A DNA stretch of 64,000 bases from Ensifer sp. LC163 (GCF_001695855.1 NZ_MBSS01000034.1:62001-126000), one strand, 5' to 3'. Counted from the stretch's first letter, positions 43,115 through 51,385 are shown. Notes: generated by a model not told the origin, from the letters alone. Made by a program: numbers and translations.

Positions 43115-43969
43115 GTGACCACCAAGACCAACAGGATCTCCTTCCAGGGCGATTACGGCGCCAATTCCGACATGGCCTGCCGCGACATGTTTCCGTCGAT
43201 GGAGCCGCTGCCCTGCCAGACGTTCGAAGACGCCTTCGTGGCGGTCGAGAACGGTGAGGCGGATCTGGCGATGATCCCGATCGAGAACACCATCGCCGGC
43301 CGCGTCGCCGATATTCACCATCTGCTGCCCGAATCGCGTCTTCATATCGTCGGCGAATATTTCATGCCGATCCGCTTCCAGCTGATGGTGCTGCCGGGCG
43401 TCACGCGCGATGAGATCCGCACCGTCCACAGCCATATCCACGCGCTCGGGCAGTGCCGCAAGATCGTGCGCGCCAATGGCTGGAAGCCGGTGGTTGCCGG
43501 CGACACCGCAGGGGCTGCGAAACTGGTATCGGAAAAGGGGGATCGCTCGATGGCGGCGCTCGCGCCGCGGCTTGCCGCCGATCTCTACGGCCTCGAGATC
43601 GTCGCGGAGAATGTCGAGGACACCGAAAGCAATGTGACGCGCTTCGTGGTGCTGTCGCGCGAGGAACAGCGGCTTGCCCGCAGCGCCGATGACGAAGTGA
43701 TCATCACCACCTTCGTCTTCAATGTGCGCAACATCCCGGCCGCGCTCTACAAGGCGATGGGCGGTTTTGCCACCAACGGCATCAACATGACGAAGCTCGA
43801 AAGCTACCAGCTCGGCGGCAAGTTCGTGGCCACGCAGTTCTACGCCGATATCGAAGGTCATCCGGACGACACGCCCGTGCGCCACGCCATGGAGGAGCTG
43901 CGCTTCTTCTCGGAGAAGGTCCGCATTCTCGGCACCTACAAGGCGCATCCGATGCGCGGCGTGCTTTAG
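43115..43969 (+). CDS. pheA: prephenate dehydratase
   Basis: The 284-residue enzyme converts prephenate to phenylpyruvate in phenylalanine synthesis. The catalytic domain (residues 1-185) shows ISFQGDYGANSDMAC, MIPIENTIAGRVADIHHLL and the essential Thr-containing ENVEDTESNVTRFVVL. An ACT regulatory domain follows with NIPAALYKAMGGFATNGINM and the phenylalanine-site motif TKLESYQL. There is no chorismate mutase half. GTG 43115 with AGAAGGAA upstream is selected; the open frame further upstream lies within kdsB. Confidence 0.95.
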   Translation: MTTKTNRISFQGDYGANSDMACRDMFPSMEPLPCQTFEDAFVAVENGEADLAMIPIENTIAGRVADIHHLLPESRLHIVGEYFMPIRFQLMVLPGVTRDEIRTVHSHIHALGQCRKIVRANGWKPVVAGDTAGAAKLVSEKGDRSMAALAPRLAADLYGLEIVAENVEDTESNVTRFVVLSREEQRLARSADDEVIITTFVFNVRNIPAALYKAMGGFATNGINMTKLESYQLGGKFVATQFYADIEGHPDDTPVRHAMEELRFFSEKVRILGTYKAHPMRGVL

Positions 43970-43971
43970 AC

Positions 43972-44070
43972 CTTTCCAGGAAAAGTGCGAAGTGGTTTTC
44001 CGTCAGGAAATGCGCGGAAATAAAGAGACGGAGCGTTTCTGTAACTCCGTCTAAACCGGAGACGCTCTGG
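43972..44070 (+). repeat. second type of rhizobial intergenic repeat (RIME1-like)
   Basis: The segment begins CCTTTCCAGGAAAAGTGCGA with GGAAAA/TTTTCC arms and continues with GACGGAG/CTCCGTC and GAGCGT/ACGCTC arms. From memory, very similar TTTCCAGGAAAAGTGCGAAG sequences recur in many Rhizobiales genomes. Only one copy is in this window, immediately after pheA. Confidence 0.6.
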
Positions 44071-44213
44071 CCGTTTCCGTCCGCACGGCAGATCAGGCTT
44101 ACCAATGCGTTAACCCGTTACGCGTCTGGTGCATGCCTAATCTGCAATCGCGGCGGTACCTAAATAATGTGCAAATGCCTATTTGACGCTCGTTCACATA
44201 TGGAGTGTCAAAA

Positions 44214-44351
44214 ATGAAGATCCGTCAGAAGATCGTTGAATATGCAAAAATGCGCCGTGCGATCCGCGAGCTGAATTCGCTCGACGACCACGCCCTGAGC
44301 GATATCGGCATTTCCCGTTCGCAGATCCAGGCCGCCGTTTACGGCCGCTAA
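44214..44351 (+). CDS. DUF1127 small basic protein, 45 residues
   Basis: The tiny protein carries the DUF1127 pattern: a helical, basic N-terminus (KIRQKIVEYAKMRRAIREL), then NSLDDHALSDIGISRSQI, ending VYGR. Small alphaproteobacterial DUF1127 proteins bind RNA or regulate phosphate and carbon metabolism in Agrobacterium and Rhodobacter, as reported. TGGAG is nine bases ahead of the ATG, and TTGACG lies 31 bases upstream. A perfect ten-pair hairpin follows at 44368-44394. Confidence 0.9.
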   Translation: MKIRQKIVEYAKMRRAIRELNSLDDHALSDIGISRSQIQAAVYGR

Positions 44352-44367
44352 TCAGCACCATTCGCCA

Positions 44368-44394
44368 TATCCCGCCACCGAAGCTGGCGGGATA
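44368..44394 (+). terminator. hairpin after the DUF1127 gene
   Basis: TATCCCGCCA and TGGCGGGATA form a perfect ten-pair stem with a seven-base loop 16 bases after the stop codon. There is no T-run, so it may stabilise the transcript end or terminate weakly. Confidence 0.5.
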
Positions 44395-44405
44395 CGCGCA
44401 ATGCT

Positions 44406-44487
44406 CTACAGCGCCGCGCGTCAGATATGACGCGCAAAGGACGCTGCAGCACTTTGAACCCGCTGCATAATTTTATCCTTAAATCGG
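44406..44487 (-). repeat. minus-strand copy of the composite repeat with half P1
   Basis: On the minus strand the order is half P1 (CCGATTTAAGG then AAAATTATGCAG) and complete P2 (CTGCAGCG/CGCTGTAG with GCGCGTC/GACGCGC). The missing left half of P1 coincides with the end of the YafY-like reading frame, whose TAA is the TAA of CCGATTTAAGG. Confidence 0.85.
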
Positions 44488-44688
44488 AACCATGAAGCCG
44501 GGCTTCAGGACATAGCCCAGCCCCGGCTCGCCCTCGATAGGGGCGCCCTGTGCCTGCAGGCTGGCAATATCGCGGTAGAGCGTTCTCAGGCTGACGCCGG
44601 TTTCCTCCGTCAGTCGCCGCCCGCTTACCGGCTGGCGGCAGCGGCGCAGCACCTGCAGAAGATCGAGCAACCGTTCGAAGCGGGACAA
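44479..44688 (-). pseudogene. truncated YafY/DeoR-type regulator (HTH only)
   Basis: The 69-residue product is the N-terminal helix-turn-helix of YafY-type regulators (VSGRRLTEETGVSLRTLYRD), extending to GLGYVLKPGFMVPI. Full-length proteins continue after the GYVL..GF..P segment with a WYL domain to about 230 residues. Here the frame stops at a TAA belonging to the composite repeat, exactly where the gene would go on. TTG 44688 has a strong AGGAGG. The fragment may still bind DNA. It follows nudC by 34 bases on the same strand. Confidence 0.7.
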
Positions 44689-44722
44689 GGCCGGCCTCCT
44701 CTTGATCGAAGCCCGAGCGCTC

Positions 44723-45703
44723 TTACGCCCGCTCGCCCCAGGCGAGCCAGTCGCGCATCAGTTGGTGGGCGATCGCGCCTTTCGGCGGCGGAATGTGCTC
44801 ATCGCCGGTGTCGGCGACGCCGGTCGACCTTTCGAGCATCGCGATGGTTTCCTCGCGTGTGAACCAGCGCACGTCCTCCAGTTCCTGTTCGTCGCGCTTG
44901 ATGACAGTCGATTTTGCCTCGGCATAGCAGCCGATCATCAGCGAGTGCGGCAGCGGCCAGGGCTGCGAGGCGTGATAGCGCACGCGGCCGATGTGGATGC
45001 CGGATTCCTCATGGGTTTCGCGGCGCACGGCGTTTTCAATGGTTTCGCCCGGTTCGACGAAGCCGGCAAGGCACGAATACATGCCCGGCGCGAAATGCGG
45101 GCTGCGGCCGAGCAGGCAGAGATCGCGCTCCAGGTCGATGGTCATCATGATGACGACGGGATCGGTGCGGGGGAAAACCATGTGGCCGCAGGCGGTGCAG
45201 ACGCGACGATAGCCGCCGGCCTTGCCTTCCATCGGTCCGGCGCAACGGCCGCAGAAGCGGTTGTTGGCGTTCCAGACGATGAGGCTCGACCCCTGGGCGA
45301 ACTGACCAAGCAGTTCTTCCGGCAGCATCTGCTGGCGGTAGAGCGTCCGTCCGTCGGCGATCTTGAAAGGTTCGGCGATGTTCTCCTCGGTAAGGCCGGT
45401 CGGCACGGCGAGCCGCGGCTCGCCGTTCGGCAGGTAGCCGAGCAGGATCGTTTCGTCGAGTACCGGCTCGAGCCCGTCGAGCTCATAGGGTGCAAACAGC
45501 GGATCGATGATCTTCTCGTCGTGTTTGACGATCAGCTTCGGCCCGGAAAAGGCAAGGAAATGGGCGCCCGGATGCTTGAGCGCGACTTCGACGCAATCGT
45601 CGGCGCGGTGCTCGGACTGACGATCCAGGTGGTTCTCGGAAAAGGCGACGAGGGTGCTCGGCTCCGGATGGGGGCTTCGAAGGTCAAAGATCGATTTCGT
45701 CAT
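44723..45703 (-). CDS. nudC: NADH pyrophosphatase
   Basis: The 326-residue Nudix enzyme hydrolyses NADH to NMNH and AMP and removes NAD caps from RNA. A zinc ribbon (FCGRCAGPM and RVCTACGHM) lies at about residues 150-170. It is followed by the Nudix box GFVEPGETIENAVRRETHEE and the NudC-specific SQPWPLP motif, with usual Phe replaced by Leu. The N-terminal domain is degenerate as usual. ATG 45703 lies two bases from the HIT gene, indicating an operon. Confidence 0.95.
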   Translation of the reverse strand: MTKSIFDLRSPHPEPSTLVAFSENHLDRQSEHRADDCVEVALKHPGAHFLAFSGPKLIVKHDEKIIDPLFAPYELDGLEPVLDETILLGYLPNGEPRLAVPTGLTEENIAEPFKIADGRTLYRQQMLPEELLGQFAQGSSLIVWNANNRFCGRCAGPMEGKAGGYRRVCTACGHMVFPRTDPVVIMMTIDLERDLCLLGRSPHFAPGMYSCLAGFVEPGETIENAVRRETHEESGIHIGRVRYHASQPWPLPHSLMIGCYAEAKSTVIKRDEQELEDVRWFTREETIAMLERSTGVADTGDEHIPPPKGAIAHQLMRDWLAWGERA

Positions 45704-45705
45704 GT

Positions 45706-46110
45706 TCAGAGATTTTCCAGAATGCGGGCTGCAAATGCCTGATGGTCTTTCTCACCCCAGGGCTCCGGCTTGCCGAAGCCCCAGACGGGTCCGGGCCAGT
45801 TCGGGTCGCCGTCGCTGCGGGCGATGATGTGCACATGGAGCTGCCGGACGATATTGCCGAGCGCCCCGACATTGATCTTCTCGGCACCGGTGACCTTTTT
45901 CAAGGCGGTCGCCACCATGTTGGTTTCGAAGGTCAGCATCGTCTGGTCGAGCGGTGTGAGATCGAAGATCTCGGAAATGCCCCCACGTTGGGGAATGAGG
46001 ACCAGCCAGGGCCAGCGGCGATCGTTCATCAGCCGCATCTGGCAGAGGCCGATCGAGGCGATCGGTATGCCGTCGCGTTCAAGCCGCTCGTCGAGGGTGA
46101 ATGTCGTCAA
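45706..46110 (-). CDS. HIT domain protein
   Basis: The 134-residue protein is a histidine-triad type nucleotide hydrolase or transferase relative. It contains DRRWPWLVLIPQRGGISEIFDL and the catalytic-like QLHVHIIARSDGDPNWPGPVWG. The triad is H-V-H-I-I rather than H-x-H-x-H: the third histidine is isoleucine, apparently a subgroup feature. TTG 46110 is chosen because AAGGAGA precedes it; no ATG is available at the domain start. It is cotranscribed with nudC, and both would act on dinucleotides. Confidence 0.85.
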   Translation of the reverse strand: MTTFTLDERLERDGIPIASIGLCQMRLMNDRRWPWLVLIPQRGGISEIFDLTPLDQTMLTFETNMVATALKKVTGAEKINVGALGNIVRQLHVHIIARSDGDPNWPGPVWGFGKPEPWGEKDHQAFAARILENL

Positions 46111-46216
46111 GAAGGTCTCCTTGGGTCGGGAGCGGATTCGCCTTGTTTTGCATATCGATATCAGTTTTTTGACGGCTTGGCTTGCATTTGCTTGCGATAT
46201 TGCCGATATGGGAGCC

Positions 46217-46313
46217 GGGAGGTTGGTGGTGGACGAGCCACTCGCCAACCGGGTCAGGTCCGGAAGGAAGCAGCCCTAACGAGCCCCGGCACGGGTCATC
46301 GTGCCAGCCTCCC
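46217..46313 (+). ncRNA. ffs: signal recognition particle RNA (4.5S)
   Basis: The sequence contains the universally conserved SRP domain IV: GGTCAGGTCCGGAAGGAAGC and AGCCCTAACGAG form the asymmetric loop and GGAA tetraloop bound by Ffh. The outer helix pairs GGGAGG at the 5' end with CCTCCC at the 3' end, giving about 97 nucleotides. The position directly upstream of dnaX is the usual one in proteobacteria. Ends are set by the terminal helix and may differ by a few bases. Confidence 0.95.
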
Positions 46314-46319
46314 ACCTGC

Positions 46320-46414
46320 ATGATTGCTGAGATCGAAACCGCTCTCAGCAATCATGCAGCACCACAGAATGTTGCGGCGTCCAGACGCATCCGATGCGAC
46401 GCGCGGTGCTGTAA
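46320..46414 (+). repeat. divergent copy of the composite repeat after ffs
   Basis: The P1 position is replaced by a different perfect palindrome, ATGATTGCTGAGA/TCTCAGCAATCAT (46320-46355). It is followed by TGCAGCACCACAG and a P2 module with changed arms (TTGCGGCG ... GCGCGGTGCTGTAA). It lies seven bases after the 4.5S RNA and could end that transcript. Confidence 0.65.
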
Positions 46415-46456
46415 GTCCGTCCTGTCGGGACACGAGTTCAAGCAGCGGCAGGGTCG

Positions 46457-48328
46457 ATGAGCGACGAAACGTCCATTTCATCAGAACAGAAACCAGCCGC
46501 CTACCGCGTTCTGGCGCGCAAGTATCGCCCCAAGGATTTCTCCGACCTGATGGTCGGCCAGGAGCCGATGGTGCGCACGCTGACCAACGCGTTCGAAACC
46601 GGCCGCATCGCTCAAGCCTACATGCTGACCGGCGTGCGCGGCGTGGGCAAGACCACCACCGCCCGCATTCTCGCCCGTGCCCTGAACTACAAGACAGCAG
46701 ACGTCGATCAGCCGACGATCGATCTGCGCGTCCCCGGCGAGCATTGCCAGGCGATCATGGACGGGCGCCATGTCGACGTCATCGAGATGGACGCCGCCTC
46801 CCATACGGGCATCGACGACATCCGCGAGATCATCGAGCAGGTGCGCTACCGCCCGGTCTCGGCGCGCTACAAAGTCTACATCATCGACGAAGTGCACATG
46901 CTGTCGACGCAGGCCTTCAACGGCCTGTTGAAGACGCTCGAAGAGCCGCCGGAGCATGTGAAATTCATCTTCGCCACCACCGAAATCCGCAAGGTGCCGA
47001 TCACCGTTCTGTCGCGCTGCCAGCGGTTTGATCTCAGGCGCATCAGCGGCTCCGATCTCGTCGGCCTGTTTTCGACCATTCTCGGCAAGGAAGGTGTTCG
47101 TTTCGACCCGGAAGCGCTGGCGCTGGTTGCGCGTGCCGCCGAAGGTTCGGCCCGTGACGGCCTGTCGCTGCTCGATCAGGCGATCGCCCATGGCGGCGGT
47201 TCGGTCGAGGTCGAGACCGTGCGCACCATGCTCGGCCTTGCCGATCGCGCCCGCATCGTCGATCTGTTCGAGCATATCGTCAGGGGCGACGTTGCTGCAG
47301 CGCTTGGAGAATTCGCGGCACAATACGAGGCCGGCGCCAACCCGACCGTGGTCCTGACCGATCTTGCCGATTTCACCCATCTCGTAACCCGGCTGAAATA
47401 CGTGCCTGACGCTGCCAATGACCAGTCCTTGAGCGAGATCGAGCGCACGCGCGGTGCCGAATTTGCCGGCAATGTCGCCGTCAGTACGCTGTCGCGCATC
47501 TGGCAGATGCTGCTGAAGGGCATTCCCGAGGCCGAAAGCTCGTCGCGCCCGGCGGGTGCTGCCGAAATGGTGTTGATTCGGCTTGCCCACGCGGCCCATC
47601 TTCCGCCGCCCGAAGACGCGGCGAGACGTGTGCTCGAACTGTCCGGCAGCGACAATGGCGGCGCCCGTCCTGCATCAGGTGGCGGCAATGGCGGCGGCAT
47701 GCAGGCGTCAGTTGGTGCCCCCTTGCAGGCGCAGGCCGCCCAGTCGACATCGATGGGACGACCGACCGGCAACGGCGCGACGATGTTGCGCGCGGTTCCC
47801 GATGTCAGCCCGCAGCCGATCAGCGTCGGACATATCGAGGAGCGGCCGGCAGCCGCGCCTGCAGCCAAGGCGCAGCCGGCGGTGCCGGTCAATTCGGTCA
47901 GCGATATCGCCGACCTCTGTGCGAAGAACAAGGACATCAAGCTGAAGACGCTGGTGCGCGGCTTCGTGCGGCTGGTGCGCATCGAGCCCGGTCGTCTTGA
48001 TGTCAACGTTCCCGATGACGCGCCGAAGACCCTGCTCGGCGAACTCGCCGTCAAGCTCAAGGAATGGACCGGCATTCACTGGATCGTCAGCTATAGCCGC
48101 GAGCCCGGCGAGCCGACGATGATCGAAGCCGAGCAGCGGGCCCAGGAGCAGCGTGTCAGCGACGCGCGCCAGGACCCGGATGTGGCCGCCATTCTCGCCC
48201 GCTTTCCGGGCGCCAAGATCACCGACGTGCGTATTCGCGCCGTCGAGGAGGAAGAGGCCGAGAGCGTTGCTCCGGCCACAGCCGAATCTGCCGATGGCGA
48301 TATCGTCCCCGGCGACGATATCGAATAG
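46457..48328 (+). CDS. dnaX: DNA polymerase III subunit gamma/tau
   Basis: The 623-residue clamp-loader ATPase has Walker A in TGVRGVGKTTTARIL (about 60), Walker B DEVH in YIIDEVHMLSTQAFNG, sensor 1 in FIFATTEIRKVPITVLSRCQ with the SRC arginine finger, and a proline/alanine-rich linker before a C-terminal tau domain (about 480-600). The zinc-binding cysteine set found in E. coli DnaX is reduced to a single Cys (GEHCQAI), as I recall for other alphaproteobacteria. No A-rich frameshift site is visible, so a gamma form may not be made that way. Confidence 0.96.
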   Translation: MSDETSISSEQKPAAYRVLARKYRPKDFSDLMVGQEPMVRTLTNAFETGRIAQAYMLTGVRGVGKTTTARILARALNYKTADVDQPTIDLRVPGEHCQAIMDGRHVDVIEMDAASHTGIDDIREIIEQVRYRPVSARYKVYIIDEVHMLSTQAFNGLLKTLEEPPEHVKFIFATTEIRKVPITVLSRCQRFDLRRISGSDLVGLFSTILGKEGVRFDPEALALVARAAEGSARDGLSLLDQAIAHGGGSVEVETVRTMLGLADRARIVDLFEHIVRGDVAAALGEFAAQYEAGANPTVVLTDLADFTHLVTRLKYVPDAANDQSLSEIERTRGAEFAGNVAVSTLSRIWQMLLKGIPEAESSSRPAGAAEMVLIRLAHAAHLPPPEDAARRVLELSGSDNGGARPASGGGNGGGMQASVGAPLQAQAAQSTSMGRPTGNGATMLRAVPDVSPQPISVGHIEERPAAAPAAKAQPAVPVNSVSDIADLCAKNKDIKLKTLVRGFVRLVRIEPGRLDVNVPDDAPKTLLGELAVKLKEWTGIHWIVSYSREPGEPTMIEAEQRAQEQRVSDARQDPDVAAILARFPGAKITDVRIRAVEEEEAESVAPATAESADGDIVPGDDIE

Positions 48329-48376
48329 TCCGTCGGAACGAACGACCGGACATTTTTTTAAGAACAGGAGACGACG

Positions 48377-48700
48377 ATGCGCGACATCATGGGGATGATG
48401 GGCAAGGTCAAGGAAATGCAGGCCAAGATGGAGAAGATGCAGGCGGAAATCGCCGCACTCGAAGTCGATGGCACCTCTGGCGGCGGCCTCGTCACCGTCC
48501 GTCTCGATGGCAAGGGCACCCTGAAGAGCCTGAAGATCGACCCGTCGCTGTTTAAGGAAGACGACGTCGAGATCCTCGAAGACCTGATCGTTGCCGCCCA
48601 CAAGGACGCCAAGGACAAGGCCGAGGCCGTGCAGGCCGAAAAGACCCGCGAACTCACCGCCGGCCTGCCGATCCCGCCCGGCATGAAGCTGCCGTTCTGA
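48377..48700 (+). CDS. ebfC: YbaB/EbfC nucleoid-associated protein
   Basis: The 107-residue protein is a dimeric DNA-binding nucleoid protein. The N-terminal helix is rich in Met/Lys ([20 protein letters not shown]), followed by the family core [16 protein letters not shown] and the C-terminal [13 protein letters not shown], a good match to YbaB. It follows dnaX by 48 bases, the standard arrangement, and has AGGAGA at its start. The usual next gene, recR, is displaced about 2.8 kb. Confidence 0.95.
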   Translation: MRDIMGMMGKVKEMQAKMEKMQAEIAALEVDGTSGGGLVTVRLDGKGTLKSLKIDPSLFKEDDVEILEDLIVAAHKDAKDKAEAVQAEKTRELTAGLPIPPGMKLPF

Positions 48701-48720
48701 TCGGCCGTTCTTCGCTGCTA

Positions 48721-50541
48721 TCAATCGGGCGGCGGTGCCGGAACGATCGGCTTCGCCGGGCTGGCACCACGCGGATTGGTGTCCATGCTTGCGGTGATGC
48801 GCAGATCGGCTTTCTGTGTGGAGGCCGGCGGTATCGGTCGTTGATCGAGCGCCGCGCCGATTTCAGCGAGCCTCGAGGCGAAATCGTTGAGCGCCGCGCG
48901 TTCGGCCCTGGACGACCCCACCAATCCGGTCGGGTCGTAGTTCGCCAGGATCGTTGGATAGTCGGAGGTGCTGTCCGTCGGCGGCGCATAGTAGCGTGCC
49001 GAGAGCTTTCGCAGCGATTCCGCCAGCGTCGGCAGCATCGTCAACGCACGACGCCAACGGTGTTCGTTGAAGTCGAAATCGGCAAGAATCGTCTCACCGG
49101 CCTTTCCGCCGAGGGCGCTGAGATAGGCGACCGTTTCGCGATCCATATCCAGATTGAGCCCACCCTCCTTGTCATCGTCGAGCCTGATTTCGACGATCCG
49201 CTCGCTGTAACCGTGCAACTGGCTCTGCAGTGTGTCCTGCCAATTGCGCGCCGTGTCGAGGATGGCGCCGACAAAGCCGAGCAGCCCCTCGACCGGGTAG
49301 ATGGGGGCGACCTTGCCTTCGGACGTCTTGCGCGGAAGATTGACGCGGCTTGCCCCTTCCGCGTCATCGCCGTGCCGTCGCCGATCGTAGCTGGTCAGCG
49401 AGATGCCGAAGGTCGGTCGTCCGGGCAGAAGGCCGTCGAAAAGATGGATCGGAAAGTTGCTGGTGATGCCGCCGTCGGAAAACAGACAGCGGATGTGCGC
49501 GGCGGGATCGCGTCGTACGCTGCTTTTCAGCGAGTAGTCGTAGCGGTAAAGCGGCACGGCACGAATTAGCCCGGGAAAGCTGAGACTCATACGGGCGATA
49601 ATGGCCACGGGCAGCTTGCTTGCCGGCGGAAGCTGGTAGAAATCCTTCGATCCATCGGCGGCGACGATGTCGCGGGGTTTGCTCTCCTTGAGCAGGTACG
49701 CCATGATCGACGGCGGAAACAACGCCTCGAACTCCGACTTGCGATAGTTATGGACCCGGTCGCCGAAAGGCAACTCATAGGGACGGCGCGAGGAGAGGTC
49801 GGTGGTCACGCTTCGAAGTGTGATGTCATGTGCCTCGAGGTCGCCAATGGTCAACGGCCTGTCCGAACCATCCTGCCGGAGCGGGCCGGCTATCGCCTCT
49901 ATTCTTTCCGCGATCCAGTTGGTGAAAGCCGGGTTCTTCGTGCCCGGCTGGGTCAGGCCGCTGCATAGACCGAAATCGTTGGCCGGCAGGGACACTGCTA
50001 CCGCCCGGTAGAATTGATAGAGGATCATCAGGATTGCGCCGATCAGGGCGATAACGATGCCAAGCAGCATTGTCGCGACGCCGAGGCTGAGCACACCGGC
50101 AACAGAGATCAAAATGCCGGGTGCTGCGCCAAGCAGCGCCGGCACGGCAAAGACCCGCAGCGTCTCCAAGGCGCAGGCCCTGGCTCTGCTGTGCTTCGTG
50201 CGAACGACTGCCATGCCGATGCGAAAGAGAGGGGCGGTGTCGGACGAGGGCTGAAAGAAGGTTTTGAGGCTTGCCGCCAGCTCGCCAGGCATGGCGTCGA
50301 TGAGAGCAAAGCCAGCATTCTTCTCTTCCGCCGTCGCGCCGGTTTGCCGCCGGTACTCTGCGGCCGCCGTCACAACGGCGGCGATTGCGCCGGCCGAAGT
50401 TCCGCCAATGTGCATGAAGCGGTAACGGGTCGCCAGCTCAGTGATGGCGCGTGGAAACACCACGCCGGAGGTGATACCGCCCTTCATGATAAGGTCGCAC
50501 TCTTCGCTGGGCTTGGCGTAGCGGAAAGTCGTGTCGTTCAT
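48721..50541 (-). CDS. patatin-like phospholipase with a membrane insert
   Basis: The 606-residue protein has the patatin catalytic dyad. The oxyanion glycines are KGGITSG (21-26), the nucleophile elbow GGTSAGA contains Ser49, and the catalytic Asp is in LFSDGGITSNFP near residue 355. Between the two lies a hydrophobic hairpin of about 55 residues (VPALLGAAPGILISVAGVLS onwards) that should span the membrane twice. The C-terminal ~200 residues have no domain I recognise and end in a Pro-rich tail. It would deacylate membrane lipids while anchored. ATG 50541 is chosen for its GGAGGG. It lies antisense between ebfC and recR. Confidence 0.85.
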   Translation of the reverse strand: MNDTTFRYAKPSEECDLIMKGGITSGVVFPRAITELATRYRFMHIGGTSAGAIAAVVTAAAEYRRQTGATAEEKNAGFALIDAMPGELAASLKTFFQPSSDTAPLFRIGMAVVRTKHSRARACALETLRVFAVPALLGAAPGILISVAGVLSLGVATMLLGIVIALIGAILMILYQFYRAVAVSLPANDFGLCSGLTQPGTKNPAFTNWIAERIEAIAGPLRQDGSDRPLTIGDLEAHDITLRSVTTDLSSRRPYELPFGDRVHNYRKSEFEALFPPSIMAYLLKESKPRDIVAADGSKDFYQLPPASKLPVAIIARMSLSFPGLIRAVPLYRYDYSLKSSVRRDPAAHIRCLFSDGGITSNFPIHLFDGLLPGRPTFGISLTSYDRRRHGDDAEGASRVNLPRKTSEGKVAPIYPVEGLLGFVGAILDTARNWQDTLQSQLHGYSERIVEIRLDDDKEGGLNLDMDRETVAYLSALGGKAGETILADFDFNEHRWRRALTMLPTLAESLRKLSARYYAPPTDSTSDYPTILANYDPTGLVGSSRAERAALNDFASRLAEIGAALDQRPIPPASTQKADLRITASMDTNPRGASPAKPIVPAPPPD

Positions 50542-50588
50542 CGCACCCTCCATCTCCGAAGAACAACATTAGATTGTGTTGATGTTAC

Positions 50589-50692
50589 TGCATAATTCCT
50601 TAAATCGGATCCGATTTAAGGATAAAATTATGCAGCAGGTTTAAAGCGTTACAGCGTCCTTTGCGCGTCATGTTTGACGCGCGGCGCTGTAG
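50589..50692 (+). repeat. full copy of the composite palindromic repeat (P1+P2)
   Basis: P1 is 50589-50633 and P2 50649-50692. It is the best match to the 6345-6448 copy, with most differences confined to the loop and single arm positions. It sits between the start of the patatin gene and the start of the divergent LysE gene. Confidence 0.85.
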
Positions 50693-50773
50693 AAGCACGC
50701 GATTTCGCGCTGGCGGAAGGCTGGCGCCGTCGGCAAGGCATGGTAAGTTGCCGCCTGCCGAGGAGGATCGCGC

Positions 50774-51385
50774 ATGACCATGACGTCCCTGCTTATGTTT
50801 GCCGGCGCATTGCTGGTTGCGGCCGGCTCGCCCGGCCCGAGCGTCGCGGCGCTTGTGGCGCGCGTGCTGTCGAAGGGCGCCAGCGACGTGCTGCCCTTCC
50901 TGGTGGCGCTCTGGATCGGCGAGGCCATCTGGCTGTCGTTTGCGGTGGCGGGCCTGGCGGCGATCGCCGAAAGCTTCCATCTGCTGTTCGTTGCCATCAA
51001 GTGGCTGGGCGTCGCCTACCTGCTCTATCTCGCCTGGAAAATGTGGATGGCCGAACCGGATCTGCCCGGTGACAGTCTGCCGCCGTTGCGGTCGGCTCCC
51101 AAGCTGTTCTTCGGCGGCCTGACCGTGACGCTCGGCAATCCCAAGGTGATGATGTTCTACGTCGCGCTGTTGCCCTCGATCATCGACCTGCGCTCGGTCA
51201 CCTTGATCGGCTGGATGGAGCTGGTCGCGACCATGCTGGTGGTTCTGGTCGTGGTCGATCTGGGCTGGGTCACCATGGCCGCCAATGCCCGCAAGCTCCT
51301 CAAAAGCAAGCGCGCCGTGCGCATCGCCAATCGCGCCAGTGCCGGAACCATTGCCGGGGCGGCCGTCGTCATCGCCACCCGTTGA
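50774..51385 (+). CDS. LysE family amino-acid exporter (RhtB type)
   Basis: The 203-residue protein has the six-helix LysE fold. The conserved start is LLMFAGALLVAAGSPGPSVAALVARVLSKG (the P-G-P of the family) and the second half-motif is GGLTVTLGNPKVMMFYVALLP. Family members export homoserine, threonine, lysine or leucine; the exact substrate is unknown. GGAGGA precedes the start. It lies between the repeat and recR and, with the patatin gene, interrupts the ebfC-recR neighbourhood. Confidence 0.9.
   Translation: MTMTSLLMFAGALLVAAGSPGPSVAALVARVLSKGASDVLPFLVALWIGEAIWLSFAVAGLAAIAESFHLLFVAIKWLGVAYLLYLAWKMWMAEPDLPGDSLPPLRSAPKLFFGGLTVTLGNPKVMMFYVALLPSIIDLRSVTLIGWMELVATMLVVLVVVDLGWVTMAANARKLLKSKRAVRIANRASAGTIAGAAVVIATR

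Noticed and set aside
48721-51385. CBASS-like antiphage operon around the patatin gene
   Set aside because: No nucleotide cyclase, sensor or regulator gene adjoins it; LysE is on the opposite strand with its own ribosome site.
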